From JBBQVS01 sp964250765 (GTDB lineage: Bacteria; Chloroflexota; Ktedonobacteria; Ktedonobacterales; Ktedonobacteraceae), in the NCBI GenBank assembly GCA_964250765.1, contig CAXUHF010000011.1, positions 1-64,000 on the forward strand: a DNA stretch of 64,000 bases, read 5' to 3'. Shown here piece after piece: positions 52,895 through 61,272 of the stretch; within the stretch, counting starts at the first letter, position 1, and each line of letters begins with the position of its first letter. The position numbers and the translations under genes were made by a program. A model generated the notes under the pieces. That model did not search any database, had not been told where the DNA came from, and was given only the letters and a program-made list of their open reading frames with translations.

Positions 52895-53824
52895 TCACGA
52901 AGAAGTTATCTTTGTACTTTCAATGTCTGTGATCCACTGCTCAATAGTATCTCTCATTCTTTCAAACCAGGTGTCACTTTCTTTTGTCATTAGTCTTACC
53001 ATAAAGTCTAGTGCGTGTATTGCAGCGTAAAGGTCAACAACTTTGCGCTGTTCATTTGTCAATTCCCAAATGTGACATAGTTCTTCAACATAAAAGAATG
53101 TTTGAGTACCTATGTTGCTAAGCACCGCTGTTTTCGTTAGACCAATCATCCATAAAGGGTCGCCGTAACAAACATTGTCAAAATCTACAAGCCCTTGTAA
53201 CTCTCCGTCCAAGACAATTACATTCTTTGTGGTTACGTCGTCTAAGAAACATGTAGGTTGTACCTGAATTAAATACGGTTCAAAGAGAAGCAAGACACGC
53301 GCTAATCTTGTCTTCCATCGACTAAGAACGTCATCATAAGTATGACTAGTAAATCTATTCATCTCGAACTGTAAAAGCTCTATCCATGATGAAAATGCTC
53401 CTTGCTCCCCAATAGATACATAGCCAAATCCCTTATTCATTGGAAGTAGTGTTACCTTCCGTTGGAAAAAGACAATTTGTTCGGCTACTCTTGTCATCTG
53501 GACATGTGTCATATCCACTAACTCATAACGTAAGTCACGTCCAGGTACTTTCTCCAAAATCATGTAAGCAGAAGAATACTTTCTCTGCGTCAAATCGGTA
53601 GCGAGTACTTGAGGAACTGGTAAACCCAATTGAGCCAAAATCTTGAGGTTGTGTTGTGTTTTGGCGAAGACTTGTGCATTTTTGTTGGTTCGTATAATAA
53701 TGTTGCGGTTCGGAAGTGTAACATCATATACAATACTGTTATGTCCAAATGTCATATGAGTAGCAGCAAGCGGTTGTATCCCAAGGATATCAGAAACAAT
53801 TTCCATCACTTGCTGTTCATTCAT
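52895..53824 (-). CDS. APH-fold phosphotransferase, altered catalytic loop
   Basis: 309 aa. Aminoglycoside-phosphotransferase fold: HNSIVYDVTLPNRNIIIRTN near 28 (Gly loop and Lys/Arg), ILEKVPGRDL (about 91), FLDDVTTKNVIV (about 192) and GLVDFDNVCYGDPLW (about 207). In the catalytic loop the usual His (H-G-D) is Leu, though Asp and Asn are kept; the metal-binding Asp in VDFDN is kept. It may be active on a small substrate. GAAGGACAG upstream. Confidence 0.8.
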   Translation of the reverse strand: MNEQQVMEIVSDILGIQPLAATHMTFGHNSIVYDVTLPNRNIIIRTNKNAQVFAKTQHNLKILAQLGLPVPQVLATDLTQRKYSSAYMILEKVPGRDLRYELVDMTHVQMTRVAEQIVFFQRKVTLLPMNKGFGYVSIGEQGAFSSWIELLQFEMNRFTSHTYDDVLSRWKTRLARVLLLFEPYLIQVQPTCFLDDVTTKNVIVLDGELQGLVDFDNVCYGDPLWMIGLTKTAVLSNIGTQTFFYVEELCHIWELTNEQRKVVDLYAAIHALDFMVRLMTKESDTWFERMRDTIEQWITDIESTKITSS

Positions 53825-53840
53825 GCTAAGTTGCTGTCCT

Positions 53841-54680
53841 TCATGTATAACTACTTATTTCACCCTGAACTACTCTTATCACTCCTAATAACACACAAAG
53901 CAAAAGTACTTGCGAGAAAAAGAATGGCGTACCGAGCGTATCATTGTTCATTAATGGGACAAATAAAAGCAGGAGTGCCGCTATCCCAAAAAGAAATGTA
54001 ATACAGGGTTGACTTCTCCAACAGGAAGGGCGCAACCACCAAATAGCAACACAAAGGGAAAGTAAAACAGTTGTCGTTGCGCTGATAAGCACTCTTGCGT
54101 GATGCGGGTCTGTTCGAGAGAGTATGTATAGTACTGCAACAGTGCCTCCACCTACAAACGGGACTAACCAGAAAAATAGACTATCCCAACGTCGAAGCGG
54201 AATACGATGTGTGGAAAAACAGATAAAGGTTGCAAGGAGCGCACATGCCGTTACTTCCTGAAATTGAAGAGCAATGAGTGAACGTCCACTTATGCCAAGT
54301 AGTGTTGCTACATAACTTGCACCTGTGAAGACTGCCCAAATACTCCCAAAGATACTTCCTATACGTATCCACGTAGAACGTCCCTTGATGCTAAGAACAA
54401 TTAAGCTGGTCAATATAAATAGCGCGTGGATGAGGAGTACCCATTCAGCTTTGTATGCTTTATTCAGCCACCCTTGCGTGAGCAAACTTTCGACGCTTAA
54501 ACCAACGGCTACAGTCAAAAAAAAGAGCAGAATGAAGCGTGGCGTCCAGACGGTAGGCGAAGAGGGAACTTTCTTCTCTGCATCCTGTATCGGTTGGATA
54601 CCACTCTCTTGTGTTTCCTCAACTATTACAGTCGAGGTATTGGACGCGACGTTCTCAGGTTGTGTAACAAAATCTGCCAT
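53841..54680 (-). CDS. Membrane protein, eight-TM, unknown function
   Basis: 279 aa, not recognised. An N-terminal soluble tail of about 45 residues, rich in Glu/Thr/Pro, is followed by about eight hydrophobic helices. No charged motif stands out. It lies 16 bases upstream of the APH-like gene on the same strand, so they are probably co-transcribed. Confidence 0.7.
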   Translation of the reverse strand: MADFVTQPENVASNTSTVIVEETQESGIQPIQDAEKKVPSSPTVWTPRFILLFFLTVAVGLSVESLLTQGWLNKAYKAEWVLLIHALFILTSLIVLSIKGRSTWIRIGSIFGSIWAVFTGASYVATLLGISGRSLIALQFQEVTACALLATFICFSTHRIPLRRWDSLFFWLVPFVGGGTVAVLYILSRTDPHHARVLISATTTVLLSLCVAIWWLRPSCWRSQPCITFLFGIAALLLLFVPLMNNDTLGTPFFFSQVLLLCVLLGVIRVVQGEISSYT

Positions 54681-54764
54681 AGCAAGGACACTCTCTTTAT
54701 TTTTTGTGGTCCTTCTTGATAACGAATAGACATGCGTGTTAGGTACAGATACAACTGTACCATA

Positions 54765-55445
54765 TCAACGTATTGGAGGCCAAAGCCACTCGTAGAGTGC
54801 GGGATGTACTTTGAGTAGATAAAGAATACGAATGAGAACAACAGTAAGTTGTGTACGGAGCAGACCCCAATGCTGATGCCGACGTGCAGAGGTCTCAACC
54901 TCAGCGTTGAGCAACACGACATTTCCCGCTTTTCCCATACGTTCGCTGTAGTCAACGTCTTCCATAAAAGGCCATTCTCGATAGCCTCCTAACCTTTGAA
55001 AAACATCGCGTCGTGTGAAAATAGCCTGATCGCCTGTATAACTCTTTGTACGCAACGAGCGTTGTGTGATATTCTCGCAGATACGCCGATAGATAGGACG
55101 TGTATCATCGAAACGCATCCGAAACGCGCCACCGTCTACGCTGTCATCCTGCATCACGGCAAGCAATTCGGCAATGCCAGCTTGCTCAGGAAATGTGTCA
55201 GCATGGAGAAAAAGCAAGATATTTCCTTGTGTTGCTGCTACACCTGCATTCAGTTGTCCACCACGTCCACGCTTCGCGGCGATAACACGCACATGCTTAC
55301 TCGCAATCGCAACGGTCTTGTCGGTACTTTCGCCATCGACAACAAGAATTTCGGCATCGGAAGCACATTCCTGTATACACAAAAGCGTTTTCTCAATCCA
55401 AGCCTCCTCATTAAATATCGGGATAATAACCGAAAGTTGTGGCAT
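54765..55445 (-). CDS. GT2 glycosyltransferase, rSAM-associated type (copy 1)
   Basis: 226 aa, TIGR04283-like (rSAM/selenodomain-associated transferase 2, a relative of MftF). LSVIIPIFNEEAWIEKTL (residues 4-21), VVDGESTDKT, LFLHADTF (about 79; HAD in place of DXD), YTGDQAIF and MEDVDYSERM (about 160). No membrane anchor except the hydrophobic C-terminus. I set ATG 55445 with AAGGACC upstream. It is adjacent to a paralog whose stop overlaps its possible start. Confidence 0.87.
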   Translation of the reverse strand: MPQLSVIIPIFNEEAWIEKTLLCIQECASDAEILVVDGESTDKTVAIASKHVRVIAAKRGRGGQLNAGVAATQGNILLFLHADTFPEQAGIAELLAVMQDDSVDGGAFRMRFDDTRPIYRRICENITQRSLRTKSYTGDQAIFTRRDVFQRLGGYREWPFMEDVDYSERMGKAGNVVLLNAEVETSARRHQHWGLLRTQLTVVLIRILYLLKVHPALYEWLWPPIR

Positions 55446-55456
55446 AGATAGGTCCT

Positions 55457-56140
55457 TCAACGTATATCAAGGTACATCTGTTGTAGGCGCAAAGGCGATG
55501 TGCCGAATTTGTAGAGTGTGCGGAGATACCACATAAATAACACGCTACGTAACAAGCCTGTCTTTTCGTGCCGTCGTGCTGATGTTGTCACGTAGGAAGG
55601 CACCAACACAACTCTCCCGATTGTGCGCAAGCGTGCGATGATTTCCAGGTCTTCCATCAATGGCTGGTCAGGATACCCCCCGATTGCTCGAAAGCTCTCA
55701 GCACGAATAAAATATGCTTGGTCGCCTGTAAACACATTAGTGATGCGTGAGCGCAGATTGGTAGCGAAGGCAACAAGCTTATAGAGCAGTTTATCACAAT
55801 TAAAACAGAGTTTGAATGCACCAGCTACAACTTTTGGTGACGCGAGAGCTTGCTCGATAGCATCAAAAGCATTATTAGGTAACAGTGTGTCAGCGTGGAG
55901 AAAGAGAAGAATATTCCCTCTTGCTGCCTTTGCTCCACAATTCATTTGTGTGGCGCGACCTCGTGTTGAATGAATGATTGTGCCATAGCGTTCAGCAATA
56001 GTCACGGTAGCATCTGTACTACCACCATCTACAATAAGCAACTCGTACTCATGGGAGGCGCATTGTTGTGTGAGGGGCAAAAGATATTGTTCTAATACTG
56101 CCTCCTCATTCAACACTGGCATGATAATCGAGTAGCGCAT
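55457..56140 (-). CDS. GT2 glycosyltransferase, rSAM-associated type (copy 2)
   Basis: 227 aa, tandem paralog of 54765-55445. YSIIMPVLNEEAVLEQYL, VDGGSTDATV, LFLHADTLL, VFTGDQAYFIRAESF and MEDLEIIARL are in the same order. The two copies are diverged, so the duplication is old or they came together separately. This copy is upstream. Family members often accompany radical SAM or arsenic/selenium genes, and here SigZ-ArsM lies just to the right. Confidence 0.87.
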   Translation of the reverse strand: MRYSIIMPVLNEEAVLEQYLLPLTQQCASHEYELLIVDGGSTDATVTIAERYGTIIHSTRGRATQMNCGAKAARGNILLFLHADTLLPNNAFDAIEQALASPKVVAGAFKLCFNCDKLLYKLVAFATNLRSRITNVFTGDQAYFIRAESFRAIGGYPDQPLMEDLEIIARLRTIGRVVLVPSYVTTSARRHEKTGLLRSVLFMWYLRTLYKFGTSPLRLQQMYLDIR

Positions 56141-56167
56141 CTTCAGTTGTTACCTCTCAAACGAAGA

Positions 56168-56214
56168 CTACGGACATACCCTGTAAAGAGAAACTGTGTA
56201 GGGTATGTCCGTAG
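56168..56214. terminator. 15-bp hairpin in the GT2-sigZ intergenic region
   Basis: CTACGGACATACCCT (56168-56182) and its complement (56200-56214) around a 17-base loop. It lies between divergent genes, so it is a leader hairpin or operator rather than a terminator in the usual sense. Confidence 0.45.
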
Positions 56215-56306
56215 CCTCATACATCTTTTTCATTGCGTCCTTTTGGAGATGTCTTCGTCTTATTATGATGTATTATATGAGAGTCTAGGAGAGGAAAACA
56301 AATTAT

Positions 56307-56867
56307 ATGCCGACGACCGAGCAGGCTTGGGATACCTTTCAGATACCCATTAGGCATTTCATTCTCAAATACATACATAATGAAGCTATCGCGGAAGACA
56401 TTCTGCAAGATGTCTTTCTCAAAACGCATATACACATTGAAACACTTCATGACGAAGAAAAACTTCAATCGTGGCTATATCAAATTGCACGCCACACCAT
56501 CTATGATTACCATCGCTCTCAGAAGACCATACAAACCCTTCCAGAAACATTTGATATGCTAGCAGAACCCACTCAGGAGGGCGTGGAACAACTATTGCTT
56601 CCTTGTGTCAAGGATATGGTTAATCAACTTCCCTCACGTTATCGAGACGCTATTCTCCTGACAGAGTATCAGGGCCTAACACAGAGAGAACTTGCTGAAC
56701 AGTTACATCTCTCCTTCTCTGGCGCGAAATCAAGAGTACAACGAGCACGCGAGAAGCTCAAGCAGCAGTTATTGGAATGTTGTCATTTTGTGCTTGACCG
56801 TCGAGGAGGCATTATCGAGTATCATCCCAGGAACGAGTGTTGTCTAGCCTGTTCTTGTACCATGTAA
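56307..56867 (+). CDS. sigZ: ECF sigma factor, SigZ type, with Cys-rich tail
   Basis: 186 aa. Sigma region 2: YIHNEAIAEDILQDVFLK (about 22-39) and SWLYQIARHTIYDYHR; region 4: QLPSRYRDAILLTEYQGLTQ, then SFSGAKSRVQRAREKL (about 140-155). The C-terminus has the SigZ-type CCHFVLDRRGGIIEY followed by ECCLACSC, so seven cysteines fall in the last 30 residues. These could sense thiol-reactive metal(loid)s (inference). arsM begins 170 bases downstream, probably a target. The ribosome site is weak and distant. Confidence 0.85.
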   Translation: MPTTEQAWDTFQIPIRHFILKYIHNEAIAEDILQDVFLKTHIHIETLHDEEKLQSWLYQIARHTIYDYHRSQKTIQTLPETFDMLAEPTQEGVEQLLLPCVKDMVNQLPSRYRDAILLTEYQGLTQRELAEQLHLSFSGAKSRVQRAREKLKQQLLECCHFVLDRRGGIIEYHPRNECCLACSCTM

Positions 56868-57037
56868 CAAAATGTTCTTGAGGGGATATGGTCACGTATC
56901 GAGAGCGAATTGCTAGTGCAACCATAGACATCATAAAAGAACTTCTCACGCTTGCGTCCTTTTAGGCTCTGTACCGTCTATAAAAGCAGAAATTGGCAAG
57001 AGGCCAACAAAACAGTTAAGACTAAAGGATAACGAAC

Positions 57038-57886
57038 ATGACAACAAAGCCAACGAATGATGAGCAGTTACGTAGACGCGTACAAGAAAGATATACTCAG
57101 AGCATCCTACAAATAACAAAACCGGATGCTTCAACGCAAAGTAACTGTTGCGGAAGTGATTGTTGTACAACAACAAAAGACCCAGTTACAAGTAACTTGT
57201 ATAGTGATGGAGACCTGAATGGACTTCCTATAGTAGCCTCTCTTGCTTCACTTGGCTGCGGAAATCCAACGGCTCTTGCAGAATTACGCTCAGGTGAGAA
57301 AGTGCTTGATTTAGGAAGTGGAGGCGGAATTGATGTACTGCTATCAGCACGCCGTGTTGGTCCAACCGGATTTGTCTACGGTCTTGATATGACTGATGCT
57401 ATGCTTGAGGTAGCAGAGCGCAACCGCGTTGAGGCAGGTGTTGAAAATGTAACATTCCTCAAGGGGATCATTGAAGCGATACCACTCCCTGATCAAAGTG
57501 TAGATGTTATCATTTCCAATTGTGTTATCAATCTTTCTGCTGATAAAAATCAGGTCTTGCGAGAGGCATACCGTGTACTAACTCCTAGCGGGCGTTTCGC
57601 GGTCTCCGATATCGTCATACAGGGTCATCTACCGTCTACTATTCAGAAAGATATGGAAGCATGGGCTGGCTGTATTGCTGGCGCATTGGAAGAAGATATC
57701 TACCGGCGTCTATTAAGCGAAGCAGGATTTACTGCTATCGAGATTGAAGTCACACGACGCTATAGTCTGCAAGAGGTCGCTGAAAGCGGAGCGAGTGCGG
57801 CTATCGCTGAACTGTCTCAAGGCGAGCGTGATGAACTTGACGGAAAATTTGTGAGTGCGTTCATTCGTGCTCAGAAACCAATGTAA
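57038..57886 (+). CDS. arsM: Arsenite S-adenosylmethionine methyltransferase ArsM
   Basis: 282 aa. N-terminal Cys pairs NCCGSDCC (about residues 36-43). The three conserved As(III)-binding cysteines are in SLGCGNP (about 72), ISNCVINL (about 160) and WAGCIAGAL (about 211). SAM motif VLDLGSGGGIDV (about 90). It methylates As(III) in steps to volatile or less toxic forms. AAAGGATAA lies before ATG. It comes after sigZ; no ars operon (arsR, arsB) is seen. Confidence 0.95.
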   Translation: MTTKPTNDEQLRRRVQERYTQSILQITKPDASTQSNCCGSDCCTTTKDPVTSNLYSDGDLNGLPIVASLASLGCGNPTALAELRSGEKVLDLGSGGGIDVLLSARRVGPTGFVYGLDMTDAMLEVAERNRVEAGVENVTFLKGIIEAIPLPDQSVDVIISNCVINLSADKNQVLREAYRVLTPSGRFAVSDIVIQGHLPSTIQKDMEAWAGCIAGALEEDIYRRLLSEAGFTAIEIEVTRRYSLQEVAESGASAAIAELSQGERDELDGKFVSAFIRAQKPM

Positions 57887-57917
57887 CTATGTGATTTAAC
57901 GAATTGAGGATTATTCT

Positions 57918-57987
57918 GTAGGGACCGATGTATCACGTCCTTGTTGGCGGTCAATTGCCGACAAGGACCCGATACATCGGTCCCTAC
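57918..57987. repeat. Dispersed inverted repeat, GTAGGGACCGATGTATC ends
   Basis: 70 bp, the same length and end sequence as the copy at 21654-21723, with a different centre (GGCGGTCAATTGCCG). It lies between arsM and the radical SAM gene. Confidence 0.85.
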
Positions 57988-58017
57988 AACCAACGCATCT
58001 CAGTTGTGTTATGCTAT

Positions 58018-59445
58018 CTAACCATTCACAGGTTGTACCTGCTTCACACGGCGTGTTGGCAAGGGCACGAACGCGCTTTCCTGAGCGTGTGGCTGTGCTG
58101 GTCGCATCTTGGCATTTAACGCACAGAACGACATCACCCCGCGAGGTGATGCATTGTGGAAGCAACAGCGTTCGACACGGCTCATGTCGATGTCGCTTTC
58201 ATCCATGAATGGTTTGACGAAGAGTGTGAGCGTCTTACGGCTTGTCCAGAACGAAGGATCGGTCCCGATGTGAGGCCAAAGCGTCTTCATGAGCTTGAGG
58301 CTACCACCAATATTTGTCACTAGTTGCGGCAAAATGGCAGCGCGACCACGTGTTAACATGCGTAGTGTCATATTTGGACGCGGCCCGACAACTTCCATAA
58401 ACTCCTTAAGTGTGAAGTTTGGCGCGATGGGCTTATAGCCATCCTTTGTGTGTTTGAGAAGCGAGAAGGTATTGCAGAGTGGCGATCCTTCGCCAACGGG
58501 GAAGAACAGGTCTTGCGAGACACCCGTCTGTTCCTCGATCAGTTTAAGTATTTCAGGCATACGCAATTTACGTAGCGGCTTCTGTTCTCCCTCTTCACCA
58601 TCTTGATTGTTCACCTGGAAACGTCCAAAAGGTGTTGCTGCTTGGAACGCAATGGCGCATACAGTATCTGGATGTTGCCATGCGAAGTGAATGACCTGCT
58701 GAATCTGGTCGGTATTTAATCCATCATACAAAGACACGGCGAGTGTTGAGGGCAGATGAGCGCGTTCGAGGGCGGCAATAGCTTTTACGCGTACATCCCA
58801 CAGGTCTTCGTTGCGTAGTTTGACGATATCTTCTGGTCGTGTACTGTCGAATTGCAGGTACACGGAGGTAAAGCCCCACTCGACAAGCTTCTGTGCAAAC
58901 TCCGGTTCACGTGCCAAACGGATGCCGTTACTCACCATCTCTAGTTGCCCAAAGCCCTTACGCTTGACCATTGCCGCGATTTGATCGAGGTCTTTACGCA
59001 CAGATGGTTCGCCACCAGAGATTTGTAGCGAGATACCTTTGCCCTCAACAGCTATGAGTTGGTCCAGACGCATCTCGATCTCTTCTAGCGAATAGTCGCG
59101 CTCAGAAGGGCTTGAGTAGGCATAGCACATGGGACAGGTCAAGTTACAGCGTTCCGTGACTTCGATGATCGCAAGACCCGCAGGCTTACGTAACGGAAAG
59201 GGAGAAAGCCCCTGTGAAATATCGGTATTGCCACCATCACCGTAACGTGCCACCATCAGCTTTTCAACCTGAAACGATTTGCGATAAAAGTCTGCATGAT
59301 AGCCTAGATCAGTATCGACGACGCCATGTGTGGGACAGGTACGTGTGAAGAAGACCTGTTCATGCTCTCGTACCTCATAGGAGGCAGGAACAATTTCTCC
59401 ACATATGGAACAAATACTACGCGTTTGTTTCATAATCTCAGTCAT
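58018..59445 (-). CDS. Radical SAM enzyme, Tes/MJ0619-like
   Basis: 475 aa. An N-terminal zinc-ribbon part with CSICGE (about 12) and RTCPTHGVVD (about 36), the radical SAM cluster CNLTCPMC (about 99), QISGGEPSVRKDL (about 137), the VYLQFDS segment (about 200) and a C-terminal cluster CCFHNASPRGVMSFC (about 430). This order is that of archaeal tetraether-lipid synthase (Tes) and MJ0619 and of bacterial relatives of uncertain role. It could couple or methylate lipids or other inert carbons. GGGAG lies before the ATG. Downstream of the FAD-oxidase gene (124-base gap) on the same strand. Confidence 0.85.
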   Translation of the reverse strand: MTEIMKQTRSICSICGEIVPASYEVREHEQVFFTRTCPTHGVVDTDLGYHADFYRKSFQVEKLMVARYGDGGNTDISQGLSPFPLRKPAGLAIIEVTERCNLTCPMCYAYSSPSERDYSLEEIEMRLDQLIAVEGKGISLQISGGEPSVRKDLDQIAAMVKRKGFGQLEMVSNGIRLAREPEFAQKLVEWGFTSVYLQFDSTRPEDIVKLRNEDLWDVRVKAIAALERAHLPSTLAVSLYDGLNTDQIQQVIHFAWQHPDTVCAIAFQAATPFGRFQVNNQDGEEGEQKPLRKLRMPEILKLIEEQTGVSQDLFFPVGEGSPLCNTFSLLKHTKDGYKPIAPNFTLKEFMEVVGPRPNMTLRMLTRGRAAILPQLVTNIGGSLKLMKTLWPHIGTDPSFWTSRKTLTLFVKPFMDESDIDMSRVERCCFHNASPRGVMSFCALNAKMRPAQPHAQESAFVPLPTRRVKQVQPVNG

Positions 59446-59569
59446 GGTGATACTTTCTCCCTTTGTAGTAAATGCTATGAGGCTCGCTATTCACAAGCGT
59501 TATAGAGAGAGTATACACTATTACACTTTCAAGGATCATTGAATCATTTGTGATGAGTGCGATTCTTAT

Positions 59570-61198
59570 TTAATCCAACTGAGGCAGGAATAGGTTTCCT
59601 GGTGCGAGCTTTCCATGTGGGTCAAGTGCTTGCTTAATTGCATACATCTGTTGATAGCCCTTTTCGCCATAAAGCTGCATCAAGAGTGTTTTCTTGATGG
59701 TATTACGCCCAACACCATGCTCCGCAAGTGGACAGCCACCTAAACTCGTGACAGCTTGTCCACAGACTAGCACAAGTTCCTGCGCAGCCTTGATATCTTC
59801 GTAGGTATGTGGTATGAGGTTTGGATGCATGTTTCCATCGGAGATATGACCCCAGATTGCATAGTCGAGTCCTCGCTTCTCGAAGTTCTCTCGAAAGAGG
59901 TGCATCATGTCGGCAAGGTGTTCAAATGGCACAATCATATCCGCAGCCACTTTTGTAATCGCTGCATTCTGCTCACGTTTGCATTTCAGCACACGCATAT
60001 TGACCCCATCCGGCACAGCCTCTCGTAACGCACGGACTTGCTCAGCACGACGCTGATCTGCTGGCATTACCAGTTCTGTTTCCTCAAGTACGTTGGCTTC
60101 TTCAAGTAACCGCACCAAGCGCACAAGCGGAACATCAGGTGCATCGGGTTCAAGTGCTACGGCGAGGTCATCATAGGCACGGTTAACGTACTTAGGAGTA
60201 AGTTCGATTTGTATCAGTAGTAGTGCATGTGTTCCCGATTGAAAGCGAAAGCCATTTCGCCTATCGCTTCCGTCCTCTTGTACAATTGTTAATGAGCGTG
60301 CATCGAGATATTCGATTGCGCTTATATCCATTCCACGAGAATTGTGTGTACGGCGCGTTTCGAGCGAGTGTTCTCGAAGCTTTTGCGTAATGGTTAATGC
60401 CTGTGCCTCCGTTTCGCACGGTACAACCGCGATGCAGATGGCCGGTGATGGAGCGACTATGCGTAGTGTGGCCTCAGTGAGGATGCCAAGCGTGCCTTCT
60501 GCACCAATAAACAAGTCTATCAAGTCCATATTCGGTGTCGCATAATAACCTGCGGAACATTTAGGAACACGTGGGACCATGTATGAAGGAACAGGAACGC
60601 GTTGTAGTCCTGAAGAACTCTCGATCTCGAAGTAGCCATCGGCGTGTGCAAAGCATTGACCACGCTCAAGGTCAAGTACGTCCCCAGAGGCAAGGACGAC
60701 AGTTATTGCTTGCACCCAATTTCGTGTACTTCCATACTTAAACGTTGCGGGACCAGCCGCATTCGTGGCAATCGTGCCCCCAACCGTTGCACCATCATAA
60801 GAAGGTACAGGTGGATAATAGACATCTCTCCGTGCTAACTCTTCCTGCAAAGCTCTCAGCGTGAGGCCAGCCTGTACACGTATAGTCTCCTTGCCTATTT
60901 CAAGAATGTTCGTCAGACGAGTCAGACTGACGACAACTTCTCCCATAGGCGTCGCTCCACCCGTGACAGAGGATTGAGAACCTATGGGCAAAACGCGTTC
61001 ATACTGCTGTACTATGCGTGCTAGTTCAGCCTCAGAACGGGGCTGAACGAGTACTGAGGTATTGCCACCTGGATAGTGTGCGGCATCATGCAAGACCGCT
61101 TGCAGTTGCTCTTCGTCTGTAATCACTTTTGAGTCTGCAAAAGGCGATCCATGAGCTATACGTGTTGCGACACGATGTTTTGGTCTCGCATGTGACAT
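59570..61198 (-). CDS. FAD-linked oxidase, GlcD/Dld-like
   Basis: 542 aa. PCMH-type FAD domain: QPRSEAELARIVQQY, then PIGSQSSVTGGATPMGEVVV (about 71) and GGTIATNAAGPATFKYGSTR (about 124-143), and a C-terminal cap with GHISDGNMHPNLIP (about 427) and CPLAEHGVGRNTIKK (about 470). Fits the family of glycolate and D-lactate dehydrogenases; alkyl-DHAP synthase is a distant relative. Substrate is a 2-hydroxy acid by default. AAGGGG lies before the ATG. Part of a minus-strand set with the next two genes. Confidence 0.9.
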   Translation of the reverse strand: MSHARPKHRVATRIAHGSPFADSKVITDEEQLQAVLHDAAHYPGGNTSVLVQPRSEAELARIVQQYERVLPIGSQSSVTGGATPMGEVVVSLTRLTNILEIGKETIRVQAGLTLRALQEELARRDVYYPPVPSYDGATVGGTIATNAAGPATFKYGSTRNWVQAITVVLASGDVLDLERGQCFAHADGYFEIESSSGLQRVPVPSYMVPRVPKCSAGYYATPNMDLIDLFIGAEGTLGILTEATLRIVAPSPAICIAVVPCETEAQALTITQKLREHSLETRRTHNSRGMDISAIEYLDARSLTIVQEDGSDRRNGFRFQSGTHALLLIQIELTPKYVNRAYDDLAVALEPDAPDVPLVRLVRLLEEANVLEETELVMPADQRRAEQVRALREAVPDGVNMRVLKCKREQNAAITKVAADMIVPFEHLADMMHLFRENFEKRGLDYAIWGHISDGNMHPNLIPHTYEDIKAAQELVLVCGQAVTSLGGCPLAEHGVGRNTIKKTLLMQLYGEKGYQQMYAIKQALDPHGKLAPGNLFLPQLD

Positions 61199-61272
61199 AA
61201 AAAATACCCCTTACGAAAAACACAGATGGCTCTCAGAAATTATGACACAAGGAACATTCCTTGTAAAATTTC

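Noticed and set aside
7031..57987. Recurrent repeats considered as a CRISPR array
   Set aside because: They are single inverted repeats many kilobases apart, with no regular direct repeats and spacers, and no cas genes.
58018..59445. Second radical SAM gene considered as a RiPP maturase or ArsS
   Set aside because: Its N-terminal zinc ribbon, VYLQFDS segment and C-terminal CCFH cluster fit Tes/MJ0619 rather than SPASM maturases or ArsS.
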